A DNA stretch of 21,448 nucleotides, from assembly GCA_002336855.1 (NCBI GenBank), contig DDEV01000135.1, positions 169 through 21,616 on the forward strand. The letters are read 5' to 3'. The notes below the pieces were generated by a model. The model was not told the origin of the DNA. It did no database searches and saw nothing but the letters and a program-made list of their open reading frames with translations. Made by a program: the position numbers and the translations under genes. This document shows, piece by piece, positions 1 to 6,820 of the stretch (within the stretch, counting starts at the first letter, position 1; every line of letters starts with the position of its first letter). This DNA is from Leucobacter sp. UBA1945. GTDB taxonomy: Bacteria > Actinomycetota > Actinomycetes > Actinomycetales > Microbacteriaceae.

Positions 1-464
1 TAGTCGGGCCGGAAGTCGTGCCCCCATTGCGACACGCAGTGGGCCTCGTCGATTGCGAATAGCGCGATGCGCCCGCGCCGCAGCAGCTCGACCGTGCCAG
101 GGGCGCTCAACCGCTCGGGGGCGAGGTAGAGCATGTCGAGCTCGCCCTGAACATAGGCGCGCTCGACGGCCTGGCGATTCTCGCTCGACATTGTCGAGTT
201 GAGTGCCGCCGCACGAACGCCCACGAGCTGCAGCGCCGCGACCTGGTCGTGCATGAGTGCCACGAGGGGCGAGAGCACGATTCCGGTGCCCTCTCTGCAG
301 AGCGCGGGCACCTGGTAGCAAATCGACTTGCCGCCGCCGGTGGGCATCAGCACCACGGCGTCACCGCCGGCAGTCACGTGCTCGACGATCTGCTGCTGAT
401 CACCCCTGAACGAGGCGTAGCCGAACACCTCGGCGAGCACCTGCGTCGGGTTCAGAGCGGTCAT
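1..464 (-). CDS. recQ: ATP-dependent DNA helicase RecQ, N-terminal part (cut by window edge)
   Basis: Only the first 154 codons are in the window; the gene runs off the left end. The minus-strand translation begins MTALNPTQVLAEVFGYASF and has the RecQ helicase order: an FRGDQQQIV segment (motif 0), Walker A in LMPTGGGKSICYQVP, motif Ia in SPLVALMHDQV, the YLAPERL segment, and the DEAH box in AIDEAHCVSQWGHDFRPDY, the RecQ-family signature. RecQ is a 3'-5' DNA helicase acting in recombination and replication-fork repair. The start is the ATG at 464-462, 12 bases after the stop of the small membrane protein upstream, so it is probably the third gene of the mca unit. No good Shine-Dalgarno is seen before it. 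The zinc-binding and HRDC regions lie outside the window. Family assignment is secure. Confidence 0.93.
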   Translation of the reverse strand, partial: MTALNPTQVLAEVFGYASFRGDQQQIVEHVTAGGDAVVLMPTGGGKSICYQVPALCREGTGIVLSPLVALMHDQVAALQLVGVRAAALNSTMSSENRQAVERAYVQGELDMLYLAPERLSAPGTVELLRRGRIALFAIDEAHCVSQWGHDFRPD

Positions 465-476
465 CGAGCGCGTTGC

Positions 477-827
477 TTACTGCTGAGTTTCGGGGCGAGG
501 ATCAGCCTCGCCTGCGTCGGCCTCGTCATTCACGGGCGCCGCCGCCTCGTCTTGACCCGCCGCATCGGTCGCCGTCGCGTCGACGGCAAGAGCCGCGTCG
601 CGTTCGGCGATCTCGGCCGCGAGCTCCTCTTGAATTTCGGCGCGGTACTTTGCGCGGCGCAAGCGCCGCACCATGTCGAAGCCCAAGAAGAACAGTGCAA
701 TAGCGAGCAGCGCGACCACCAGAAAACCGCCAACACCCGGCGTCACTTTGTTGGGATCGAACGGTTCTTTCTCGGCCGCCTCGGCCAGCAGCGTCGTCAG
801 CTGCGCCGCGTGCGTCACGAATGTCAT
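477..827 (-). CDS. Small single-TM protein encoded directly after mca
   Basis: A 116-residue protein. A short N-terminal segment is followed by one strong hydrophobic helix (about residues 33-50, GGFLVVALLAIALFFLGF), then a basic stretch (RRLRRAKYR) and a charged, Ala/Glu/Asp-rich tail (about 60-116) that looks disordered. The layout suggests N-out/C-in topology with a cytoplasmic tail. Its ATG overlaps the mca stop as ATGA (824-827), so the two are probably translationally coupled. In M. tuberculosis a small hypothetical protein (Rv1083) also follows mca, which makes a functional link plausible, but I know of no assigned function. Whether it is homologous to Rv1083 or only similarly placed cannot be told here. 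The downstream gene is recQ, 12 bases away. Confidence 0.82.
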   Translation of the reverse strand: MTFVTHAAQLTTLLAEAAEKEPFDPNKVTPGVGGFLVVALLAIALFFLGFDMVRRLRRAKYRAEIQEELAAEIAERDAALAVDATATDAAGQDEAAAPVNDEADAGEADPRPETQQ

Positions 828-1693
828 GCGTGCTCCTCTGTAATTCCCTGGAACAGGTCGGTCTCGAACTCGCTTGTGGCGACCCGCGACGCCGCGAGTC
901 GGTAGTCTTCAGACGGCCAGGCCTCGCGCTGCAACTCGTTCGGCCAGAAGAAGAACGAGCTGTCGGGTGCGACCTGGCTGGCGTGTGCGCGAAGCGCCTC
1001 ATCGCGGAGATCGAAGTAACGACCGACCTCGACGCGGGTGGTCACATCGGTCGGACGCTTCATAAAACGATCCATCATGCCCTCGAACTGCGCGAGCAGC
1101 GGCGACTCAGGGTCGCGATCGCGAAGCGTCTCGTAGACGCGAACCATGCGCTCAGGGTTGAAGATCGACTCGTAGTAGAGTTTGCCGATCGCCCAGGGCT
1201 CGCCCGCGTCCGGGTACGCCTCGGCGTCGCCCGACACGTCCCATGCGAGCTTCGAGATCTCGTGGCAACGAATGTGATCGGGGTGAGGGTAGCCGCCCTG
1301 CTCGTTGTAGGTGATCATGACGTGGGGCTTGAACTCGCGAACGATTCGCACGAGCGCCTCGGCCGAGATCTCGGTCGGCACGTTGGCGAAGCATCCCTGT
1401 GGCACCGCGACGCCCTCGTCTGGAAGCCCCGAGTCTTCGTACCCGAGCCAGCGGTGCTCGAAGCCGAGAATGTCTCGCGCTTTCGCCATCTCGCCGCGGC
1501 GCAGCCCCGCAAGATCGCGGCGGCTCTTCGGGTCGCGCGCGGCGAGTTCGTTGAGCACGTCACCTCGTTCGCCGCCGGTGCAGCTCACCACGAGCACCTC
1601 GACGCCCTGCTCGACGTAGTGCGCGTATGTCGCAGCACCCTTGCTCGACTCATCGTCGGGGTGTGCGTGCACCGCAATCAGCCTCAGCGCCAT
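824..1693 (-). CDS. mca: Mycothiol S-conjugate amidase
   Basis: 289 residues, close to the length of characterised Mca (about 288). Mca cleaves mycothiol S-conjugates to release a mercapturic acid for export and glucosaminyl-inositol for mycothiol resynthesis. It is a zinc enzyme of the PIG-L/LmbE family. Visible motifs are the N-terminal AHPDDES (zinc and catalytic residues H11, D13/D14), K18 at the place of the Mca-type lysine that differs from MshB, and YNEQGGYPHPDH (129-140) with the third zinc ligand. I chose the ATG at 1693 because MALRLIAVHAHPDDES is the family N-terminus and a GAGAGG sits about 6 bases upstream; an in-frame extension to 1786 is not family-like. It is divergent from the DUF4307 gene and heads the unit with the small TM protein and recQ. 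MshB is the main alternative, but the GGYPHPDH context and K18 favour Mca. Confidence 0.93.
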   Translation of the reverse strand: MALRLIAVHAHPDDESSKGAATYAHYVEQGVEVLVVSCTGGERGDVLNELAARDPKSRRDLAGLRRGEMAKARDILGFEHRWLGYEDSGLPDEGVAVPQGCFANVPTEISAEALVRIVREFKPHVMITYNEQGGYPHPDHIRCHEISKLAWDVSGDAEAYPDAGEPWAIGKLYYESIFNPERMVRVYETLRDRDPESPLLAQFEGMMDRFMKRPTDVTTRVEVGRYFDLRDEALRAHASQVAPDSSFFFWPNELQREAWPSEDYRLAASRVATSEFETDLFQGITEEHA

Positions 1694-1825
1694 CGACGCC
1701 CTCTCAAGTGATTCCCGGAGATACCCGGTACGCTGGCAACCGCAGTTCAGTCTAGTAGCCCGCACCGACACCGCCTGAGTGAGCAATGTGTGGCGACGAA
1801 CGACTCGCCAAGAGAATGGAGCAGC

Positions 1826-2239
1826 GTGACCGACCCGGCATCGCAGGCGCTACTCGATGAACGCTATGGCCGCGGCCGCAAGCGCAGTTTCGACAAGCGG
1901 CTGGCGTGGGGCGTCGGCGTCACGCTCGTTGCCGCGGGGCTGGCCTTCGTGCTCTTCGGAGGTTGGCAGCAGGGCAGCGACCTCGAGTTCAAAGACCTGC
2001 ACTACTCGGTCGAGTCGGAGAGCGCAGTCGAGGTTGACGCGCAGGTCACCGCTGCTGCCGACGCCGAGATCGTCTGCGCAATCGAAGCGCTCAGCGAATC
2101 GCACGGCACCGTCGGCTGGAAGCTCGTGACGCTGCCCGCAGGCGACGAGCGCACTCGAAGGTTCACCACGACGCTCGTGACGACTTCACAGGCGACGACA
2201 GGCCGCGTGCGCGACTGCTGGGAGCAAGTAGCGGGCTGA
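1826..2239 (+). CDS. DUF4307-family single-TM protein
   Basis: 137 residues from the GTG at 1826. The N-terminus DPASQALLDERYGRGRK is cytoplasmic, followed by one membrane helix (about 27-46, WGVGVTLVAAGLAFVLFGGW) and an extracytoplasmic domain of about 90 residues with two cysteines (in IVCAIEAL and RDCWEQ). The arrangement matches DUF4307 proteins such as Rv1081c, which also lies between greA and mca. Function is unknown. I prefer the GTG at 1826 because the family usually starts just before the ALLDERYG motif and a GGAG lies 4 bases upstream; an in-frame GTG at 1790 would add 12 residues (MATNDSPREWSS) and cannot be excluded. greA starts 12 bases downstream, and an extended -10 for greA overlaps this gene's stop codon. 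Confidence 0.85.
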   Translation: MTDPASQALLDERYGRGRKRSFDKRLAWGVGVTLVAAGLAFVLFGGWQQGSDLEFKDLHYSVESESAVEVDAQVTAAADAEIVCAIEALSESHGTVGWKLVTLPAGDERTRRFTTTLVTTSQATTGRVRDCWEQVAG

Positions 2240-2245
2240 TAGGCT
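2237..2245 (+). promoter_or_regulatory. Extended -10 element for greA, overlapping the DUF4307 stop codon
   Basis: The bases TGATAGGCT form a TGn extended motif followed by a TANNNT-type -10 box (TAGGCT at 2240-2245). Six bases then separate it from the greA ATG at 2252, so transcription would start at or next to the A of the ATG, giving a leaderless mRNA. There is no Shine-Dalgarno before greA. The TGA of the motif is also the stop codon of the upstream gene. This is a sequence inference; no convincing -35 is seen. Confidence 0.5.
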
Positions 2246-2251
2246 CGTCCA

Positions 2252-2734
2252 ATGACTGAGAAGCAGACCTGGTTGACTCAAGGCGCATACGACCGGCTCA
2301 AGGGCGAGCTCGACGAACTGAGCGGCCCCGGCCGCCGCGAGATCGCTGCCCGCATCGAGGCGGCGCGCGAAGAGGGCGACCTGAAAGAGAACGGCGGCTA
2401 CCACGCCGCAAAAGACCAGCAGGGGCAGATGGAGGCCCGCATTCGCGACCTCGAAGAGCTGCTCAAGCACGCGGTCGTTGGCGAAGCACCCGAGGCGAGC
2501 GGAGTCGTCGAGATCGGCACGGTGATCACCGCAGAGATCTGGGGCGACGAAGAGCGCTTCCTGCTCGGCAGCCGCGAAATGGCAGATGGCTCCGACCTCG
2601 ATGTCTACAGCGCTGAGAGCCCTCTCGGCGCTGCGATTCTCGGCCTGAAGGTGGGCGACACATCGAGTTACGCTGCGCCGAACGGCAATCAGATCGAGGT
2701 CAAGATCCTTGCCGTCGACACCTACGCGGGCTGA
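2252..2734 (+). CDS. greA: Transcription elongation factor GreA
   Basis: 160 residues, the normal GreA length. GreA binds the RNA polymerase secondary channel and stimulates transcript cleavage to rescue backtracked complexes. The N-terminal coiled-coil domain (about 8-80) carries the tip motif EEGDLKENGGYHAAKDQQ; D43 and E46 correspond to the metal-coordinating D41 and E44 of E. coli GreA. The C-terminal FKBP-like domain (about 85-158) ends with a typical VKILAVDTYAG. No Shine-Dalgarno is present; the upstream -10-like box suggests a leaderless transcript in addition to any read-through from the DUF4307 gene. It is followed within 20 bases by a strong terminator hairpin. Confidence 0.96.
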   Translation: MTEKQTWLTQGAYDRLKGELDELSGPGRREIAARIEAAREEGDLKENGGYHAAKDQQGQMEARIRDLEELLKHAVVGEAPEASGVVEIGTVITAEIWGDEERFLLGSREMADGSDLDVYSAESPLGAAILGLKVGDTSSYAAPNGNQIEVKILAVDTYAG

Positions 2735-2750
2735 ACAGAGCTCCGCACCA

Positions 2751-2803
2751 CGAGAGGGGCGGGGGATCCGGATACGTTCCGAGATCCCCCGCCCCTCTCG
2801 TTT
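2751..2803 (+). terminator. Strong hairpin terminator between greA and the convergent permease
   Basis: A perfect 18-bp inverted repeat: left arm 2751-2768 (CGAGAGGGGCGGGGGATC) and right arm 2783-2800, with a 14-base loop that can itself pair as CGGA/TCCG. A short TTT follows on the plus strand, so it fits rho-independent termination of greA best. On the minus strand the same stem could stop permease transcription, but no T-run follows there. Confidence 0.85.
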
Positions 2804-2829
2804 CATCGGCGACGCTCGAGGCGGTGGCG

Positions 2830-4260
2830 CTACTCGTACATACCGATATTGATCGGCCCGGTCAGATCAGGGGCAGGCTTCTTGAATCCAGCGGTTTTCA
2901 CCGTGAGGAACACGAGCCCCACGATTACCCAGCCCGCACCGATGAGCATTGAAGTGCCATCAAGGCTCAACCACAACCAGAAGTTGATCCCTGCTCCGAT
3001 AGCGGGCACCACAACGAATCCGAGCCAGGCTCCAGGGGTGCGGCGCTTCAAGAATCTGAAGAAGACAAAGAGCACCGAAAGATTCACGAAGATGAAGGCG
3101 ATGAAGGCTCCGAAGTTGATCATCGACGCAGCCTGATCCAGATCGACGAACAACGCGGTCAGCGCAACTGCAGCGACGATCAGCACATTCACCACCGGCA
3201 CCCCGTTCCGACCGTCGATCCGCCCGAAGAGCCGCTTGGGCAAGGCCCCATCTCTGCCCATCGCATAGAGCAGGCGTGCCGCGCTCATCTGCTGGGTGAT
3301 GCCGCAGCCGAGCACTGCCATCATGTAGCCGCCCACGAAGATCGCCTGGAAGAAGGCGCCGCCGACGTACTTCGCAATCTCGGGCGAGGCGCCCACGATG
3401 TCGCCGAGCTGTGAAACATCGGGAAAGAGCAGCTGCATTACGTAGGTCACGGTCACGAAGAATGCGCCGGCCACCGCGACGATGATGAAGATCGCCCGCG
3501 GAACGTCGCGAGTGGGGTGCTCGGCTTCTTCGGCCAATGTCGACACTGCGTCGAATCCGAGAAACGACAGCGCGAGAATCGCGGCTCCCGCCGCGATCGC
3601 CGTCATCTGCATATCGCCCGAGATGAAGGGTCGGATCGTCACACCTGCGCCGTTCGCCCCGTTCGAGATATTGACGATCGTCAACACGACGAACACCACT
3701 GCAACTACCAACTGGATGGACACGAGCAGCACGTTCATGCTCGCCGCGAGCTTGACGCCGACGAGATTCATCACCGTGCAGATTGCAACGGTGAGTACGA
3801 CCCACACCCAGAAGGGCACGTCGGGGAACACCGCGCCCATGTAGATCGCCGAGAGGATGGCGTTGATCATGGGCAGAAGCAGGTAGTCGAGGGTTGCTGC
3901 CCACCCGACCAGAAAGCCGAGGTGCGCGTTGATCGCCTCTTTCGCGTAGGTTTACGCCGAGCCCGCGATCGGAAAGAACCTCACCATTCGCGAGTAGCTG
4001 AAGGCGGTGAAGAGCACCGCGATCATGACGACCAGGTAGGCCAGCGGCACGTGACCGTCGGTCTCCTCCGAGACGATGCCGAACATGTCGAACACCGCCA
4101 TGGGCGCCATATAGGCAAGGCCGATGAAGACCAGGTGCCTGAGCTTGAGGGTGCGTTTGAGCCCAGTTTCTGGATTCGAGTCATCGGCTGTGCGAGTGAT
4201 CGCTTGAGCGATCTGATCGTCTCCGGCGGCGACGCCGGAGCGAGATGGCAACGTTGACAT
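2830..4260 (-). pseudogene. APC-superfamily amine/amino acid permease interrupted by an in-frame TAA
   Basis: A continuous reading frame from the ATG at 4260 to the stop at 2830 would encode about 476 residues, the usual size of a 12-TM APC permease, but codon 103 (3954-3952) is TAA. The frame is intact on both sides: FPIAGSA, stop, TYAKEAINAHLGFLVGW. Family members have AGSAYTY here, so a Tyr codon (TAC or TAT) changed to TAA by one base. N-terminal motifs such as LVFIGLAYMAPMAVFD and TDGHVPLAYLV, and ARLLYAMGRDGALPKRLF later, place it among permeases resembling the putrescine importers PuuP/PlaP; substrate is an inference. It starts 17 bases after the amidohydrolase stop and is likely co-transcribed. 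A product restarted at M131 would lack the first helices. A sequencing error is the main alternative to true loss of function. Confidence 0.88.
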
Positions 4261-4277
4261 CTTGATATCTACTTTCT

Positions 4278-5978
4278 TCAGTGTTCGTGGTTGTGCTCGC
4301 CGCAGTGCGCATCGGCAGCGGGAGAAGTCGGAAGGTTGGAAGCTGCCGGCGCGCCGCCCAGTTCGCCGCGGGCATCGTGAATCGCTCGACCACCGACCAC
4401 TGTCAGGTCGGCGCTTTGTTCGAGAATCTGCGCCGGTTCCATGTCATAGAGATCTCCCGACCACACCACGAGATCGGCGAGGTGGCCGGGCCTCAGCATG
4501 CCGAGCTGATGCTCGTGATGAAACGCCTCGGCGCCGCCTGTGGTGTATGCCCGCAGCGTGCGATCAAGGTCGAGCCGCTCTCCGGTGGTCCAGGAGTCGC
4601 TGCCATCGAGGCGTGAGCGGGTCATCGCGCTGTAAACGCCGACGAGCGGATCCATCTCGCCGACCTGCCAATCGCTCGAGAAACTCACGCGGGCCCCCGA
4701 CTCGACCATGGAGCGGAACCTCCACGCGCGATCCCAGCGCTGCTCACCGACGTTCTCCATCCAGGTTCCGGCGACCAGGTCGGGCGAGGCGTGCCTCGGC
4801 TGCATCGCGGCGGTGACGCCGAGCGCGTTGAAGCGCGGAAGATCCTCAGGCGACAGGCACTCGACGTGCACGATGCCGTGACGCCGATCCCGCGTGCCGT
4901 TCGCGCGCTGCGCCGCCTCGATCGAGTCCAGGGTAAGCCGGATACCCCAGTCGCCCGTGGCATGGGTGTGCACCAGATAGCCGAGGCGGTCGAGTTCGAT
5001 GAAAAGCTTCTCGAACTCAGTCGGCTCGAGGCTCGTGTGCCCGCGATGGCCGGGTCGGTTTGCATAGTCTTCAAGCATCGCGGCGGTGTGCGGTTCGATG
5101 ACGTCATCGGCGTAGAGCTTGACAGGACCGAGCTTGAAGCGACCATGCTGCGGCGTGTCACGGATCGCCTCGGTGATGCGGGCCCGGAAGTCTCCGTCGG
5201 CGCCAACAGGATGGTAGATCGCTGCAATCGTGCGGCTGGTGAGGCGCCCCTCTCGCTCTGCGCGCGCGAAGAGGTCGAGTTCGGCCAGTGGCACCTGCGG
5301 CTCCACGACGGTGGTGATGCCGAAGCGTGCGGCCATATCAAGGCTGTTCGCGATCTTGCGGTAGCGCCGGTCAGGCGAATACATCGGAATATCGCGCTGC
5401 AGCTGGGCCAACCCGTCGATCGTCATAGCCCGCGTGTAGAAGTCGGTGATCCAGCCGGTCGGCTCCCCGGTTGTTGCATCGATCTCGGGATTGCCCCACG
5501 CGATCCGGCCACCGTCGAGGATGCCGAGCTTCGCGAGAGCCGGTCGATTGAGCCAAACCGAGTGCTGGTCGTAGGTGGTGATGAAGACCGGTCGATCGGT
5601 CACTCCCACGAGATCATCGGCGTTCGGTCGGCGCCCCTCGACGACCGAATAGAGCGCGTTTTCGGCGCACACCCAATCGAGCTCGGGATGAGTCTCGGCG
5701 AACTCTGCGATCCGCGCGCGTACTACGTCGAGGCTCTGCACCTGATCGAGGCTGACCGCAAGGTCGTCGAACCCGAGCAGCAGGTGGTTGTGCGTGTCGG
5801 CGATCCCCGGCGTAACGAGGCGGCCGTTCAGTTCCACTTTCTTTGATGCGGTGGGAGCGTCAGCCGCATCGCCGACGTACGAGATCTTACCGTCGGTCAC
5901 ACCGAGCGCCTCGGCCCAGGGGCGTTCGGGATCGAAGGTGCGTATCCTGCCACCTGTGTATAGCGTGTCGACTGCCAT
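4278..5978 (-). CDS. YtcJ/amidohydrolase-3 family metal-dependent hydrolase with His-rich tail
   Basis: 566 residues. The protein has the composite N- and C-terminal beta-sandwich of urease-superfamily amidohydrolases (GRLVTPGIADTHNH at 52-65 and MLRPGHLADLVV at 494-505) around a TIM barrel. Metal-site candidates are H63 and H65 in DTHNH, K287 in VKLYADD (possible carboxylated lysine), H337/H339 in HTHATGD, H371 in HVE and D436 in SSDW. The family includes N-substituted formamide deformylase and many uncharacterised enzymes, so the substrate is not known. The last nine residues, HCGEHNHEH, form an unusual His/Cys tail beyond the normal end of the fold. The gene precedes the broken APC permease in one unit and is divergent from a TetR gene, with tandem operator-like repeats 44-79 bases before its start. 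The Shine-Dalgarno is weak. Confidence 0.88.
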   Translation of the reverse strand: MAVDTLYTGGRIRTFDPERPWAEALGVTDGKISYVGDAADAPTASKKVELNGRLVTPGIADTHNHLLLGFDDLAVSLDQVQSLDVVRARIAEFAETHPELDWVCAENALYSVVEGRRPNADDLVGVTDRPVFITTYDQHSVWLNRPALAKLGILDGGRIAWGNPEIDATTGEPTGWITDFYTRAMTIDGLAQLQRDIPMYSPDRRYRKIANSLDMAARFGITTVVEPQVPLAELDLFARAEREGRLTSRTIAAIYHPVGADGDFRARITEAIRDTPQHGRFKLGPVKLYADDVIEPHTAAMLEDYANRPGHRGHTSLEPTEFEKLFIELDRLGYLVHTHATGDWGIRLTLDSIEAAQRANGTRDRRHGIVHVECLSPEDLPRFNALGVTAAMQPRHASPDLVAGTWMENVGEQRWDRAWRFRSMVESGARVSFSSDWQVGEMDPLVGVYSAMTRSRLDGSDSWTTGERLDLDRTLRAYTTGGAEAFHHEHQLGMLRPGHLADLVVWSGDLYDMEPAQILEQSADLTVVGGRAIHDARGELGGAPAASNLPTSPAADAHCGEHNHEH

Positions 5979-6021
5979 GTCGTCTCGTTTCGTGAGGTCG
6001 GGCGTGCACCCGAACGGTTAT

Positions 6022-6057
6022 TTAACTTCAGAGTTAATTAATTAACTAAAGAGTAAA
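6022..6057. promoter_or_regulatory. Tandem palindromic operators, probable TetR-regulator binding sites
   Basis: Two 16-base copies lie exactly 20 bases apart: TTAACTTCAGAGTTAA (6022-6037) and TTAACTAAAGAGTAAA (6042-6057), identical at 13 of 16 positions. Each has TTAACT facing an AGTTAA-like half site across a 4-base centre. The junction also makes a perfect 16-bp palindrome, AGTTAATTAATTAACT (6032-6047). They lie in an AT-rich island (about 6015-6070) in GC-rich DNA, between the divergent amidohydrolase and tetR genes and 44-79 bases upstream of the amidohydrolase start. The 20-base period is about two helical turns, as expected for two dimers on one DNA face. Assignment to the adjacent regulator is inference. 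Confidence 0.72.
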
Positions 6058-6181
6058 AGAATATTCAGAAATGTCAACCCCGCCCCCTGGTTCGCGAGAC
6101 TCTTCTCAGGATCGGACCGCAAGATTCGGCAAGACGGCACTCATCGACCGCCCGCCAGCTCGGGAGCATTGAACCGCCTGG

Positions 6182-6187
6182 CATACT
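6182..6187 (+). promoter_or_regulatory. Candidate -10 box for the tetR gene
   Basis: CATACT is followed by 7 bases and then the tetR ATG at 6195, with no Shine-Dalgarno, which would fit a leaderless transcript. It matches TATAAT at 4 of 6 positions and no clear -35 is visible, so support is modest. It sits more than 120 bases from the operators, so autoregulation from them would not be simple promoter occlusion. Confidence 0.3.
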
Positions 6188-6194
6188 CGTTCGT

Positions 6195-6791
6195 ATGGCG
6201 AGACCAAGCAGGCAGAAAGAGCGTCGCATCGAAGTGATCGATGCCGCGCTCGCGGCGGCGGCAGAGCACGGCCTCCGAAACCTCTCCCTTACCGACGTGG
6301 CGAATCAAGCGGGTGTGACAAGAGGGGCTCTGCTCTATTACTACGAAGATCTCGAGGCGATCCTGGTCGAAGCGCACGCTGCGGGCATGGCTCGTGTCGG
6401 CGCCGAACGCGCCGAGCTCGTCGCGCAGCAGCAACTGCCTCCCCAGAAACTCGCAGTCGCAATCGACGCGGGGTTGCCGAACGGGCCAGACGATGCCCTT
6501 ATGCGAATTCTCTATGAGTTTGATGTGCTCGCAGGCAAGTCAGAGTTGCACGACAAGCTGGTGCAGCAGCTCTATCAAGAACAACTCGAACTGTATCGCG
6601 CGATACTCGCAGAGGGAGTCGCGTCGGGCGATTTCCTACCCACCGGATCGATAGACGATATCGCAATGAACTTCGTCGCCCTCGAAGACGCCTACGGGCT
6701 GCACATCGTCGGGGGCGGCAGCATCAGCGTCGCCGATGCGAAGCGCGCCATTGAGCTGTACGCGACCCAGGCTGGCTGCCCCAGCGCATAG
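6195..6791 (+). CDS. TetR/AcrR-family transcriptional regulator
   Basis: 198 residues, typical for the family. The N-terminal domain (about 8-55) has the TetR helix-turn-helix layout: IEVIDAALAAAAEHGLRNLS, then TDVANQAGVTRGALLYYYED, where helix 3 (TRGALLYYY) reads DNA. The C-terminal helical ligand domain (about 60-190) is variable and gives no ligand clue. The gene is divergent from the amidohydrolase-permease unit, and the shared upstream region contains tandem palindromes, so it is likely the local repressor, induced by the amidohydrolase substrate or a related molecule. It converges on the threonine ammonia-lyase gene, 29 bases away, with no clear terminator between. Confidence 0.9.
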   Translation: MARPSRQKERRIEVIDAALAAAAEHGLRNLSLTDVANQAGVTRGALLYYYEDLEAILVEAHAAGMARVGAERAELVAQQQLPPQKLAVAIDAGLPNGPDDALMRILYEFDVLAGKSELHDKLVQQLYQEQLELYRAILAEGVASGDFLPTGSIDDIAMNFVALEDAYGLHIVGGGSISVADAKRAIELYATQAGCPSA

Positions 6792-6820
6792 GCAGCGCCC
6801 GTCGCTCAACGAGTGGTTGT

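Noticed and set aside
1694..1786. N-terminal extension of mca
   Set aside because: The extra 31 residues are not family-like, and the ATG at 1693 has a good ribosome-binding site and the canonical N-terminus.
3952..3954. Recoding of the permease stop as a special amino acid
   Set aside because: The codon is TAA, not TGA or TAG, no recoding structure is evident, and the family has ordinary tyrosine there.
4791..5846. Plus-strand open frame (351 codons) opposite the amidohydrolase
   Set aside because: Shadow of a recognised enzyme gene; no family motif.
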